Shown piece after piece: positions 17,556 through 26,040 of a DNA stretch of 64,000 nt; position 1 is the stretch's first letter, and each line of letters opens with the position of its first letter. Origin of the DNA: CAZMGT01 sp964565895. GTDB taxonomy: Bacteria > Armatimonadota > Zipacnadia > UBA1398 > CAZMGT01. A program made the position numbers and the translations under genes. The DNA lies in NCBI GenBank assembly GCA_964565895.1, contig CAZMGT010000011.1, positions 1 to 64,000 of the forward strand. The letters run 5' to 3'. Below the pieces are notes generated by a model. It searched no databases. It was not told the origin of the DNA and was given only the letters and a program-made list of their open reading frames with translations.

Positions 17556-18362
17556 ATGAAGCGCTTTGCTGTGCTGGCATTTGTGGGATGGATCGCCGCG
17601 CTCTTGTTAACCGCGGCGATCGCTCAGCGCGGCCCGCGCGGAGGCCCCGGGGGCCGCGGCCGTGTCGCGTTTATCAGAGGAACCATTGCCGCGGTAGATG
17701 CGGGCAAGCGCGTGGTTGATATCACGCCGATGGGCCGCGAGGACCAGGTTATCTCCGTAACAATTGCCGAGGATGCGCTTGTCGCTGCCATTACCGACGC
17801 CAAGGTTTCCGAGCTCGCCGTGGGCGACAACGTCGAAGTCTCCGGCTTTCCGGCAGCGCTCGTCGCTCAGGATCTGCGCATCGGGGGCGGGCTGCAGACG
17901 ATTATTCGCTCGGCGTTCTTGCCGCCGGATGCCCCGCAGGGCGCGTTCCGGCCGGGTGGCCGGCCTATGGTCATCTCGGGAACGGTGGCCAAGCTTAAGC
18001 CGCTCACCCTGGACATTGGCAACGGGGTGATGATTCAGGTCGCGGCGAGCGATAACACCCCGACAACCAAGGTTGCCTTGGTGGAGCTAGACGACCTCAA
18101 GCCCACGGAGCCCGTGCTCGCCGTGGGCCAAAGAGATCAGCAGGGCAATGTTACCGTGCGCGCGTTCGCCGTTGACCGCACGGAGCAGCGGCGCGCCCTT
18201 GGCGGCGGGTTTGGCGGCATGCGCGGCGGCCCACCCATGGGCATGCGCGGGCCCGGGGGCCCGGGTGGACGGCCCGGGGGAGGGCCCCAGGGCCGCGGCA
18301 TGGGGCCGCGCGGCGAACGTGGCGAGGCGCGCGAGCGTCCCGCGCCCCAGGGCGGCCGCTAA
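17556..18362 (+). CDS. Secreted DUF5666-like protein with Gly/Arg-rich tail
   Basis: A 268-residue protein with a Sec signal (MKRFAVLAFVGWIAALLLTA, cleavage near AIAQ). The body has two similar beta-barrel units: GRVAFIRGTIAAVDAGKRVV...VSELAVGDNVEVSG (about 36-110) and MVISGTVAKLKPLTLDIGNG...PTEPVLAVGQRD (about 138-200). This is the pattern of small OB-like DUF5666 repeats. The last 65 residues are Gly, Pro, Met and Arg rich and likely disordered. No enzyme motif is seen. An AAAGGAG ribosome site precedes the ATG. It appears to be transcribed alone and may be a cell-surface or matrix component; the function is unknown. Confidence 0.6.
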   Translation: MKRFAVLAFVGWIAALLLTAAIAQRGPRGGPGGRGRVAFIRGTIAAVDAGKRVVDITPMGREDQVISVTIAEDALVAAITDAKVSELAVGDNVEVSGFPAALVAQDLRIGGGLQTIIRSAFLPPDAPQGAFRPGGRPMVISGTVAKLKPLTLDIGNGVMIQVAASDNTPTTKVALVELDDLKPTEPVLAVGQRDQQGNVTVRAFAVDRTEQRRALGGGFGGMRGGPPMGMRGPGGPGGRPGGGPQGRGMGPRGERGEARERPAPQGGR

Positions 18363-18556
18363 CCGCCCGCTTGGCATCCGTTGCGCCGGCTGGGCTGCGG
18401 CTCGGCCGGCGCTTTGCTTTTTCCCCTAGCGCGTGGCAAGGGACCCGAAAGAGCGGCGGGCTTTCGGCGATGTCCCGCCTGCGCTTGCCGTGCTGGAGGC
18501 GGTTATGGTGGTCGCGTGCGAGGGGAGCGGGAAACTTTCGGGGGATGTGCGCGGGC

Positions 18557-19297
18557 CTAAAGGTCCAGGCCCTGTTGCTCCGAGGTCAGCCGCCGCGCCG
18601 TGCGCCACGTGCTCCGCGCGCAAGAGGGCAGGCGGCCGTGGGCGGCGAGGTACTCCTCGAGAAAGCGCACCGTGCGCTCGTCTGAGGGATAGCCCGAGCC
18701 GAAATCGCCGTAGCGTCGGCGAAGCTCGGCGATCGCCGCGTCGCGCTCCACCTTGGCGATGATCGATGCCGCGGCGACCACGGGATAGTGCTCGTCGGCG
18801 AGGTTTTCCACAACAAGCTCCAGCTCGAAGTCCAAAAGCTGGCGGAGAAAGGTGACAAACGCCGTGCGCTCAACGCGCGCGCGCCGGGGGCCGGTCTCGC
18901 TCTCGCTGTGTAGGGTCCCCGTGGCCGCCTCCTGGCGCAACGCGCGCGCCGAGCGCTGGCCGATGACCTGAGGCAGGTCAATATACGCCCGCGCGGGGCG
19001 GATGTCGCGGATAAGGCGGGCGCAGGTTTCGATCTCTAGCTGGTTTAGGCTTCGCGCGGCGCGCCCGCGCTCGTCAATGTCCTGCGGGTTAAGCGAGACG
19101 ACCTCGCAGCGGGCAAGCAGCGGGCGGAGCATATGCGCGAGTTCCTGGCGCTGCGCGGGGGAGAGCTGCTTTGAATCCTTGGTCGCCAAGCGCTCCAGCT
19201 CGGCGATGTGCTGCTCGTCAACGGCCGCGGCGCAGAGGACAAGCGGGCCGACGACGGCCCCCCGCCCCGCCTCGTCGATGCCTAGGATGAGGGGCAT
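18557..19297 (-). CDS. rnhB: Ribonuclease HII, archaeal-type
   Basis: A 246-residue RNase HII, which cuts RNA in RNA/DNA hybrids and at single misincorporated ribonucleotides. The active-site acids are present: D8 and E9 in GIDEAGRG, D107 in AYIDLPQ and D168 in LADEHYPVV. The sequence around them is of the archaeal/eukaryotic kind, not the bacterial kind: LADEHYPVVAAASIIAKVE, then GDFGSGYPSDERTVRFLEEY and a SxWxT near the end, where bacterial enzymes have an HKGYGT/HRxSF ending. The ATG at 19297 has GGAGA nine bases upstream. Its start lies inside the last codons of the PLD-nuclease gene, so the two are probably translated together. A gene of archaeal origin is the simplest explanation. Confidence 0.88.
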   Translation of the reverse strand: MPLILGIDEAGRGAVVGPLVLCAAAVDEQHIAELERLATKDSKQLSPAQRQELAHMLRPLLARCEVVSLNPQDIDERGRAARSLNQLEIETCARLIRDIRPARAYIDLPQVIGQRSARALRQEAATGTLHSESETGPRRARVERTAFVTFLRQLLDFELELVVENLADEHYPVVAAASIIAKVERDAAIAELRRRYGDFGSGYPSDERTVRFLEEYLAAHGRLPSCARSTWRTARRLTSEQQGLDL

Positions 19298-20562
19298 GGC
19301 GCCGTTCTCCAATCGAACCTCCGCAAGGCTTCCCTGGCTACCAGGCGCCCGAAGGTCGTTATTCTGTACCGATGGGCTTCTCCGGGCCCCTTGACGGAGC
19401 GCTCGAGAAGCCCAAGCGGAATCAAATAATGCTCGCGCCAACAGCCGCCGGGCGTTTTCTTGCTTTCTCTGCTCCTCTTGTAGTGCCGTATATAGTGGCT
19501 AATCCACGCCTCCTCGGACTGCCAACTACCGCGGGGGGCAATGTCATACAGCGCACAAAGGTGCCGCAGATGCTTCTCTGAGCACCCCCATTTATCTTCT
19601 GCCCAATCGGAAACCCTTTTTGTAAGAAAGCGGGCAAGAGCCTCAGCGTCGGCCTTCGTGCGAAGCAAGCCTTGCCCTGCGTCGGCGATTGGCTTCAAGT
19701 CTTCTGAATCGCACTGTCTTACATAGGGCCCCTCGTCGTCAGCCACTGGCTGTATCAACGGCATTTTGTGCACAAGTCGCACAGCGTCGCTATGCTGGAG
19801 CTTGCACGGCACGCGGGTGTCGCTGTCCTGGAAATGCCACGAGGGAAGTCTCCAGCGCAGTTCGTGCAGGTGGAGTAGGTAGTTGCCCGCAATAAACTTT
19901 GTCAGGCCAGGCCGGCAGTTATCAACTATCTTCTCTAGCGCCTCCCAAATCTCGTCTTCGGTCAACGCGCTGGCAGAGATTGGTGACTTCCTCTGGTGCT
20001 CGGCGCAATACTCCTCAACAAACTCCGCCGTCAGCGGCTGGGCTTTTTCATAAAGATATTCGAAAAGCTCGAGGCACTGCCTCGCTACTTCGGCCAGCGG
20101 CCCGCCGCGCTTCGCCTTGAGCAAAATGTTCGCTTCCACTTGCTCCTGCCCTAAGTCCTCGCGTACTCCCTCAACCCCCGCCCGCGTGAGATTGCTCGAG
20201 CCCAAGAGGACGTATGTGCCATCGTCCGCGCAGTCGAAGATGTACATCTTCGCATGGGCGAAAACCGCAGCGCCTGCGGGAATTATGCGTGCCGCGTCGC
20301 CGACAGCATTGAGGAGCTCGGCCAAACCGTCGGGGGTGGTCCCGCGATCTTCTTGCACAACCGCCCGCACCTCGGCCCCGTTTTCCCGCGCCAGCCGCAG
20401 CCCGGCCAGCTCCGGCCCGCCCTTGCCCACGTAAGCCGATGCTACGCACACCGCCCGCGCCTTCGCGGCAAGCTCGCGCAGCACATCCGCAACGGCCGAG
20501 CAATCCAGCCGCTCGGCGCACTCCTCGCCGGCGACGACGAGCTCCACGGCGCTCTCGCGCAT
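19282..20562 (-). CDS. PLD-family nuclease-like protein with C-terminal winged helix
   Basis: A 426-residue protein. Residues about 30-135 form a phospholipase D-like domain with a single HKD motif (H103-A-K105 in HAKMYIFD, then GSSNLTRAG), as in dimeric PLD nucleases and the NgoFVII/BfiI kind of restriction nucleases. The middle part is helical and unrecognised. The C-terminus looks like a winged helix (IPLGLLERSVKG, then YRITTFGRLVAREALRRF), which would bind DNA. There is no signal peptide, so it acts in the cytoplasm. Base composition is host-like in the PLD part but clearly lower in GC from about 19380 to 20150, implying horizontal transfer or a composite gene. The stop lies 16 bases inside the RNase HII gene. 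The ATG at 20562 opens the domain; an earlier in-frame start adds 22 residues. A defence or repair role is an inference. Confidence 0.65.
   Translation of the reverse strand: MRESAVELVVAGEECAERLDCSAVADVLRELAAKARAVCVASAYVGKGGPELAGLRLARENGAEVRAVVQEDRGTTPDGLAELLNAVGDAARIIPAGAAVFAHAKMYIFDCADDGTYVLLGSSNLTRAGVEGVREDLGQEQVEANILLKAKRGGPLAEVARQCLELFEYLYEKAQPLTAEFVEEYCAEHQRKSPISASALTEDEIWEALEKIVDNCRPGLTKFIAGNYLLHLHELRWRLPSWHFQDSDTRVPCKLQHSDAVRLVHKMPLIQPVADDEGPYVRQCDSEDLKPIADAGQGLLRTKADAEALARFLTKRVSDWAEDKWGCSEKHLRHLCALYDIAPRGSWQSEEAWISHYIRHYKRSRESKKTPGGCWREHYLIPLGLLERSVKGPGEAHRYRITTFGRLVAREALRRFDWRTAPCPSS
19380..20150. other. Segment of visibly lower GC than its surroundings
   Basis: By eye the middle and C-terminal coding part of the PLD gene is much less GC-rich than all flanking genes, with many A/T third positions, pointing to foreign origin of this part. 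Confidence 0.5.
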
Positions 20563-20746
20563 TGGCCTCACCCCCCAAGCGCTTTGCTCGCGCGAGGGAA
20601 AGCGCCCCAGTGGCAAGGGTTTGTTCACTGTCCCGCCGCTTTGTCCCTGCCCCCCCGGTAGGGGGCGGTAACAAAACCGCGCCGCAGGACCACCTTAGCT
20701 TTGGATACAGCTCTTCCGACCGCTCGCGCCCAGGGAGGGGGAGGCC

Positions 20747-22222
20747 ATGGCGGACGATTCCTCGCGCGCCGCGCCCGCAGGGGCGAGGCACACAGGCCGC
20801 CCGCAACGCCCTCTGTGCAGCAAAACCGCGGCTGCGGGCAGGCGGCTGTTGGTGGCGGTGGTCGTTGCGCTTGCTCTCTACGCGGTTTACTGCCTTGCCC
20901 AGGGCTACGAGGGCCGGCATCTTCCCGCGCCGCTTTTGCCCCTTTCCCGGCCGCCGTATGAGCCTTTTGCACAGGTTAAGCCCGGGCCGGAGTCCGGCGA
21001 GCCGGCCGAATACACGCCGGCGCCCGTGTGGCGCTTCGAGAGGTTCATTTCCGCCGACAACCCTTATCAGCACTACGAGGCCGCGGCGGGCATTCTCCTC
21101 GCCCGAGGCGGGGCGCTGCAGGCTATTCTCGCCCAGCAAAGCCCTGGGTCGTTTGACCAACAGGTAAGCAAGGAAGAGCTGCGCGCGGCGCTGCGCGAGG
21201 TTGCGCCGGCGATTGCCGAACTTTCCCGAGGCGCGGCCTGCGACGGCGCTTTTTGGCTCGGGCCATATCGGCGGAACAGCTTTTCCGAGGTTTTCCCCGA
21301 GCTAAGCCAGCTTCGCACGCTGGCCCAAGTTGCCGCCGCCTATGGCCGCGACCTGGCGCAACGAGGAGACGCTAGCGCGGCCCTGGACGTGTTCTTGGAC
21401 ATCGTCGAGGAGGGCAACGATCTTCTCCACGGGCCAGAGCTGACATATGTCTCGGTCTCGCGCGCGATCCAAACCATCGGCCTTCGGCCAATGCACGAGC
21501 TGCTCGCCGCGGGCCAACTCAGCGCTGAAGATTATGCGCGCGCCGCAGCGCGGCTTGAGCGGCTAGCCCGCGAGCAGCCCCCAGCGGAGAGCATTGCCCG
21601 GCGGCAATACATCGTGGACAGGCAGGCGACGGAGGAGTTCTTTTGCAGCGCGCCTCGCGAAGTAGGCGGCTGGCGCTGGGCGCTGGGCGGACTCACGCCT
21701 TGGGGAGAAGACGTGCAGAAGCTTTATGCGCTAAGGTTCGTGCCCGGCAGGCGGACAATCTTTGTCATCCGATTCGACCGGCGCTGGCGCCGCACATTCG
21801 CCGCGCTGAAAAAGCCCTATCCCCAGTCGCTTTACGAGCTTGAGCTGTTGGAGAAGGAGCAGAGGAGAGGGCCGCTTTCGCTGTTTGGGCTTGCCCCGCG
21901 ATTTTTCAAGGCCCTGCTCGCCCACCGCGCTGTGTTGCGCGGAACGATGCTCGTTTGCGCGCTGGAGGGATACGAGCTCCGCGCGGGCGCCTATCCCCGC
22001 TCGCTGGGCGAGCTGGTGCGGGCCGGGCTGATCTCAGCGCTGCCCGAGGACCCGTTTGCCGGCCGGCCGTTTGTCTATAGGCGCCGAAAGAGCGGCTACT
22101 TGCTCTACAGCATCGGCCCGGACGCCCGCGACGATGGCGGAAAGGCCCTCAGGCCATTCTGGCGCGACAAGCCGGGCGATATTGTGTTCGCAAAAGGCCT
22201 GGACATTTGGCATGCCAGATAG
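20747..22222 (+). CDS. Single-pass membrane protein with pseudopilin-like C-terminal domain
   Basis: A 491-residue protein with a short cytoplasmic N-terminus, one transmembrane helix (about residues 35-52, LLVAVVVALALYAVYCLA) and a large extracytoplasmic helical region rich in Ala/Glu/Arg. The C-terminal 75 residues (ALEGYELRAGAYPRSLGEL, then LPEDPFAGRPFVYRR and YLLYSIGPDARDDGG) match the globular part of type II secretion major pseudopilins and of the many planctomycete-like proteins with a DGG end, but without the pilin N-terminal helix. The function is unknown. It is divergent from the PLD gene. A GGGAGGGGGAGG ribosome site precedes the ATG. Confidence 0.65.
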   Translation: MADDSSRAAPAGARHTGRPQRPLCSKTAAAGRRLLVAVVVALALYAVYCLAQGYEGRHLPAPLLPLSRPPYEPFAQVKPGPESGEPAEYTPAPVWRFERFISADNPYQHYEAAAGILLARGGALQAILAQQSPGSFDQQVSKEELRAALREVAPAIAELSRGAACDGAFWLGPYRRNSFSEVFPELSQLRTLAQVAAAYGRDLAQRGDASAALDVFLDIVEEGNDLLHGPELTYVSVSRAIQTIGLRPMHELLAAGQLSAEDYARAAARLERLAREQPPAESIARRQYIVDRQATEEFFCSAPREVGGWRWALGGLTPWGEDVQKLYALRFVPGRRTIFVIRFDRRWRRTFAALKKPYPQSLYELELLEKEQRRGPLSLFGLAPRFFKALLAHRAVLRGTMLVCALEGYELRAGAYPRSLGELVRAGLISALPEDPFAGRPFVYRRRKSGYLLYSIGPDARDDGGKALRPFWRDKPGDIVFAKGLDIWHAR

Positions 22223-22321
22223 CGCCCGCGCAGCGAGCCAATAGACGTTCTCCACCTGCAACGCTTTGGTGTCCGGCCGGCAACCACCGGAGTAATCCGC
22301 TGCGGATAGCAGCCGAGCGCG

Positions 22322-23752
22322 CTAGCCCAGGTTAAGCACGAGCAGGCGCAGCTCGGTCATCTCCTCGATCGCCCAGCGCAGGCCCTCGCGACCATAGCCG
22401 CTGTCCTTTACCCCGCCGTAGGGCATGTGGTCGGCGCGGAACGTGGGCACGTCGTTGATTACTACGCCGCCTACCTCGATGTTCTCAAATGCGTAAAACG
22501 CGCGCTTTATGTCGTTGGTAAACACCCCGGCCTGCAGGCCGTAGCGCGACTCGTCCACCTGGCGCACCGCCTCGGCGAAGTCGTCGAACGGGGAGACGGT
22601 GACGATCGGCGCGAACACCTCCTCGGCGCAAACCTTCATCTCCGGCTTAACGTTGGCCAGGACGGTCGGCGCGAACATTGCCCCCTGGCGTTCGCCGCCG
22701 GTGAGAACTTCGGCGCCTCCCTCCACGGCTTCGCCGACCCACCGCTCCGCGCGCTTTGCCGCGGCCTCGTCGATCATCGGGCCGACGTCGGTCTGCTCAT
22801 CGCGCGGATCGCCGACATGGAGAGCAGCCACGCGGCTAAGCAGGCGTTGGACGAAGTCGTCGTATACCTCGCGATGGACGAAAATCCGCTGCACGGAGAT
22901 GCAGATCTGGCCGGCATAGGAGAAGCCGCCCAGCGTGCAGCGCTCCGCGGCCCACTCTAGGTCGGCGTCGCAGTCGACGATTACCCCGGCGTTGCCGCCG
23001 AGCTCCAGGGTGACCTTTTTCTTGGGGACAAGGCTCTTCAGCCGCCAGCCCACCGCGGCGCTGCCGGTAAACGAGAGCTTGCGCACGCGCTCGTCAGCGA
23101 GCATTTGCTCGGCGACCGGGGTAGGGCAGGGGATGGCGCTGATCGCCTCCGGCGGCCAGCCCGCCTCGAGCGCGGCGCGGGCCAGGGCAAGGCAAGAAAG
23201 CGGCGTACTCGACGAGGGGCGCAGGATAATCGGGTTGCCCACGGCAAGCGCTGGGCCGAGCTTGTGCGCCACGAGGTTTAGCGGGAAGTTAAAAGGCGAA
23301 ATGGCAAGCACCGGGCCGATGGGAAAGCGCCAGGTAATGGCCTTGCGGCTCTCCGCCGTGGGCAGCCAGTCCAAAGCAAGGGCCTCGCCGCCGATGCGCT
23401 TGGCCTCCTCCGCGGCAACGGTAATTGTGTTCACCGCGCGGGCGGCCTCCACTCGCGCCGCTTTAATCGGCTTTCCCGCCTCGTCGCAAATGAGCTGGGC
23501 GAACTGCTCCTCCCGTTCGCGGAGGATCGCCGCGAGGTTGGCGAGGATCTCCGCCCGGCGCCAGGCGGGCAGGCGGCGGGTGTGGGCAAACGCGGCATCG
23601 GCCGCGGCGACGGCGTCTTGCGCGTCGGCGAACGTCCCGCGGTGGGCCACGCCGACCACCCGGCCGTCGTATGGGCTGCGGATCTCCGCGGGCTGGCCGG
23701 CACGCTCCTCGCCGGCGATTATTAAAGGAAACTCGCGCTCCACAGTGCACAT
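22322..23752 (-). CDS. NAD(P)-dependent aldehyde dehydrogenase
   Basis: About 476 residues, normal for the ALDH superfamily. Landmarks in order: SPFNFPLNLVAHKLGPALA (coenzyme fold), SFTGSAAVGWRLKSL, the general-base Glu in LELGGNAGVIVD, the catalytic Cys in YAGQICISVQRIF, EEVFAPIVTVSPFDD, and the C-terminal MPYGGVKDSGYGREGLRWA. The form is closest to lactaldehyde, succinate-semialdehyde and phosphonoacetaldehyde dehydrogenases, but the substrate cannot be fixed. Start choice: the ATG at 23752 directly abuts GGGAG, and the GTG three codons later has better spacing. The gene follows the methylase-like gene by a few bases and is likely co-transcribed with it, although no functional tie is evident. 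Confidence 0.88.
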   Translation of the reverse strand: MCTVEREFPLIIAGEERAGQPAEIRSPYDGRVVGVAHRGTFADAQDAVAAADAAFAHTRRLPAWRRAEILANLAAILREREEQFAQLICDEAGKPIKAARVEAARAVNTITVAAEEAKRIGGEALALDWLPTAESRKAITWRFPIGPVLAISPFNFPLNLVAHKLGPALAVGNPIILRPSSSTPLSCLALARAALEAGWPPEAISAIPCPTPVAEQMLADERVRKLSFTGSAAVGWRLKSLVPKKKVTLELGGNAGVIVDCDADLEWAAERCTLGGFSYAGQICISVQRIFVHREVYDDFVQRLLSRVAALHVGDPRDEQTDVGPMIDEAAAKRAERWVGEAVEGGAEVLTGGERQGAMFAPTVLANVKPEMKVCAEEVFAPIVTVSPFDDFAEAVRQVDESRYGLQAGVFTNDIKRAFYAFENIEVGGVVINDVPTFRADHMPYGGVKDSGYGREGLRWAIEEMTELRLLVLNLG

Positions 23753-23766
23753 CTCCCTTCGCCGGG

Positions 23767-25932
23767 CTATTTTGGCCAAGAAGCGCCGTAAAGCTCAAAA
23801 ACAGCGGCGTTAAGGTCTTCCTCAAGCTGCCGGGCTTCGTGCCCACGCGCCTGGGCCAGGCGGTGGGCAAGGCGCACGAGCTCCGCGAGCGCGCCGCAGG
23901 GCTCTCGCTCCGAAGGGGCCTGCTGCAGCCAGCGGGCGGCCGCGCGGGGCAGGGGAAACGCGCGCAGGCACGCCGTGCCGATGCGCACGCGGCCCCGGCG
24001 GCGCTCGCCCCGGGCGAAAAACCAGCGCTCGGCCCATGCACTGTTAAGCAGCGCGGCAATGGCCGAAGCAGCTTCGTCGTCCGGTGGGACGATTACGTTT
24101 ACCCCATGGCCGACGAACACCTCGCCCTCTGCAACGCAGCACGTGGGCTGGCGGGCCAGCGCGCGCACAAGCACCCGTGGGGGAGAAAAAAGCTCGCGCC
24201 GCCGCGGCCAAAGCAGGCAGTACCACGGGCGCGCGGCGCGCGAGGCCCGGCGCCGAAACTCGATTAGCTCGCGGAACCGCTCGAGATGGGCGCAAAGCGC
24301 GGGAAAGCGCTGCGGGTTAAAGCCGATTTCCGCGCTGGCGTAGATGAGATACTTGACATTTGCACTGTTTGCCTGCCAACGAGCGATGTCCTCCGGCCCA
24401 AGGTAGGGCACGAGCGCCCGCTGCTCCTCCTCGGGCAGATCAAGGGCTTGGCGCTCCTCCGGCGTAAGGACGAACACGCCCTGGCCAACGGCAACCCCGA
24501 GTCTTTTTAGCAGCTTATCCGCGCCCAGGCGCAGTTTACGCGCAAGCTGGGCCGCAAGCCGCTCGGTGACGCGCTCCGGCGCGGCGACTACGCCCTGGGC
24601 CACGCAAAAGACCTCGCCCAGGGGCACGGCGTCGGCCGGAGCTGGGGGCGGCCTAGGGGGGCCGTAGCGCCGCGGGGCAAGCGCCTTCGCCGGGGCCATC
24701 TGCCGCATGCGCCACTGCCCGGGGGCGCCCGCGAGCATGGCCATAATCCCCCTGCGCCCGGGGCGGCCCGTGGCCGGCTCGCGCACCTCGGTTTCCCCGG
24801 GCTGGGCGCCCTTTTCGAAAACGAAAACCACCCAATCGCCCCCCACGCGGGCAAACACGGGCCAGTTGCGCAAAACGGCCAATTTTTCTAGAAAACCCTC
24901 GCCAAGCAGGCGCCCGCGCAGCGCCTCGCCCCCGCCTCGCGTGAGCCAGGACGCAGCAACTACCAGCCCCAGCCTTCCCCCCACCGGGAGCACGTCGAGC
25001 GCGCGGTGGGCAAACAGTTGCCACGCCTCATGCGCCCCCGCGACCAGCCCCTGCTCGCGCGCTGCGCGCAGCCGCCTGCGCAGCTCCTCGTCTTCCACGG
25101 GCAGCTCGCGCGGGATATGGCCCACGATGGCGGCGAACTGGCCGCCGGCGGCCCACTCTCGCGGCGGCTCGTGTGCAAGCGCATCGGCGGCGACAATGTT
25201 CTCCCGCAGCTTCTCCGCAAGCGACCAGTCGCCCGCAGCAAGGGCGAGCACGGCGCGGGCAAGCCACGCCGCTTGCTCGTCGCGCTCCTGGCCAAACAAG
25301 CAGCGCTGGGCGACCATGCGCCGAAGGTGCGTCGCGGATTCGTCCGTGGCTTCGCCGAACTGCGAGGCAATGCGGCTGTCCGCGGCAAGCGCGCCGACGA
25401 TGCGCTCCAGAGCGCCGAGCAAAAAGTGCCCGCACCCCGCGCAGAGGTCGAGGACGCGCACGGCCAGATACGGCTGGAGCATCTCCTCGGCGCGACCCCC
25501 GGGCGAAAGCGTGGCCACCGCCCGCCGCGCGCGCTCGAGCAGCGGCGCGAGGGTCGCCTCCACGGTGAACTCGACAACATAACGGGGAGCGTAAAAGCGC
25601 GAGCTGTCTGCAAGGCGCCGCCGGCGCAGGTGCAGCCGCTGGCCGTCCCAGCGCACCTCAAGCTCGCGCAAAAGCTGATATGCCGCGCCCACGCTTTCCA
25701 GGTCGCGCGCCGGCCCGCGAGCGCGCTCCGGCCGGCCGTATTTTTCTTGCGCCCGGCGCAGCTCGCGCAGGACATCGTCGAGGACGGCGCGCAGGGCCTG
25801 AGCGCGGGCGGCGCGCAGTTCCTTGTCGCTGAGGGTCCCCGCGCCCGAGAGGCGCTCGCGCAGCGCGGCGCGGAACATCCGCCGCAGCTCCGCTTCGCGA
25901 ACGTTGCCTTGCTCCAGTTTCTCTGCGCGCAT
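23767..25932 (-). CDS. Eco57I-type DNA methylase-like protein with degenerate catalytic motif
   Basis: A 721-residue protein laid out like the methylase plus specificity part of type IIG enzymes. After a helical N-terminus, SRFYAPRYVVEFTVEATLAPLL (about 110-131) matches the motif X entry of N6-adenine methylases, and VLDLCAGCGHFLLGALERI (from about 160) matches the SAM-binding motif I. The catalytic motif IV, normally NPPY/F, reads FAAIVGHIPR (266-275), so the Asn-Pro-Pro-aromatic set is lost. LDVLPVGGRLGLVVAASWL is the usual following block. The C-terminal 300 residues resemble a TaqI-like target-recognition domain ending in INSAWA-like LLNSAWAERWFFARGE. No nuclease motif is seen at the N-terminus. 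It may bind SAM and DNA without methylating, or be a decaying gene kept intact. ATG at 25932; divergent from nrdR. Confidence 0.75.
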   Translation of the reverse strand: MRAEKLEQGNVREAELRRMFRAALRERLSGAGTLSDKELRAARAQALRAVLDDVLRELRRAQEKYGRPERARGPARDLESVGAAYQLLRELEVRWDGQRLHLRRRRLADSSRFYAPRYVVEFTVEATLAPLLERARRAVATLSPGGRAEEMLQPYLAVRVLDLCAGCGHFLLGALERIVGALAADSRIASQFGEATDESATHLRRMVAQRCLFGQERDEQAAWLARAVLALAAGDWSLAEKLRENIVAADALAHEPPREWAAGGQFAAIVGHIPRELPVEDEELRRRLRAAREQGLVAGAHEAWQLFAHRALDVLPVGGRLGLVVAASWLTRGGGEALRGRLLGEGFLEKLAVLRNWPVFARVGGDWVVFVFEKGAQPGETEVREPATGRPGRRGIMAMLAGAPGQWRMRQMAPAKALAPRRYGPPRPPPAPADAVPLGEVFCVAQGVVAAPERVTERLAAQLARKLRLGADKLLKRLGVAVGQGVFVLTPEERQALDLPEEEQRALVPYLGPEDIARWQANSANVKYLIYASAEIGFNPQRFPALCAHLERFRELIEFRRRASRAARPWYCLLWPRRRELFSPPRVLVRALARQPTCCVAEGEVFVGHGVNVIVPPDDEAASAIAALLNSAWAERWFFARGERRRGRVRIGTACLRAFPLPRAAARWLQQAPSEREPCGALAELVRLAHRLAQARGHEARQLEEDLNAAVFELYGASWPK

Positions 25933-25991
25933 GGGCAAAACGCTCCGGCGCTGCGCGCCGCCGGAGGCTCCGGCTTTTGCTTCACATTTCT

Positions 25992-26021
25992 TTGTGCATA
26001 CCCTTCCGCGTGGGCTATAAT
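25992..26021 (+). promoter_or_regulatory. Sigma70-type promoter of nrdR
   Basis: TTGTGC (25992-25997) and a perfect TATAAT (26016-26021) are separated by 18 bases, in an AT-richer patch 20 bases before the nrdR ribosome site. Confidence 0.6.
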
Positions 26022-26040
26022 TTCAGCGGAGGCGAGCGCC

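Noticed and set aside
19308..19318. AGGTTCGATT on the minus strand, resembling a tRNA T-arm
   Set aside because: There is no matching acceptor, D-arm or anticodon arm around it; it lies inside the PLD coding end and RNase HII leader.
22223..22321. Convergent spacer checked for a terminator or small RNA
   Set aside because: Only short, unstable inverted repeats are visible and no promoter was found.
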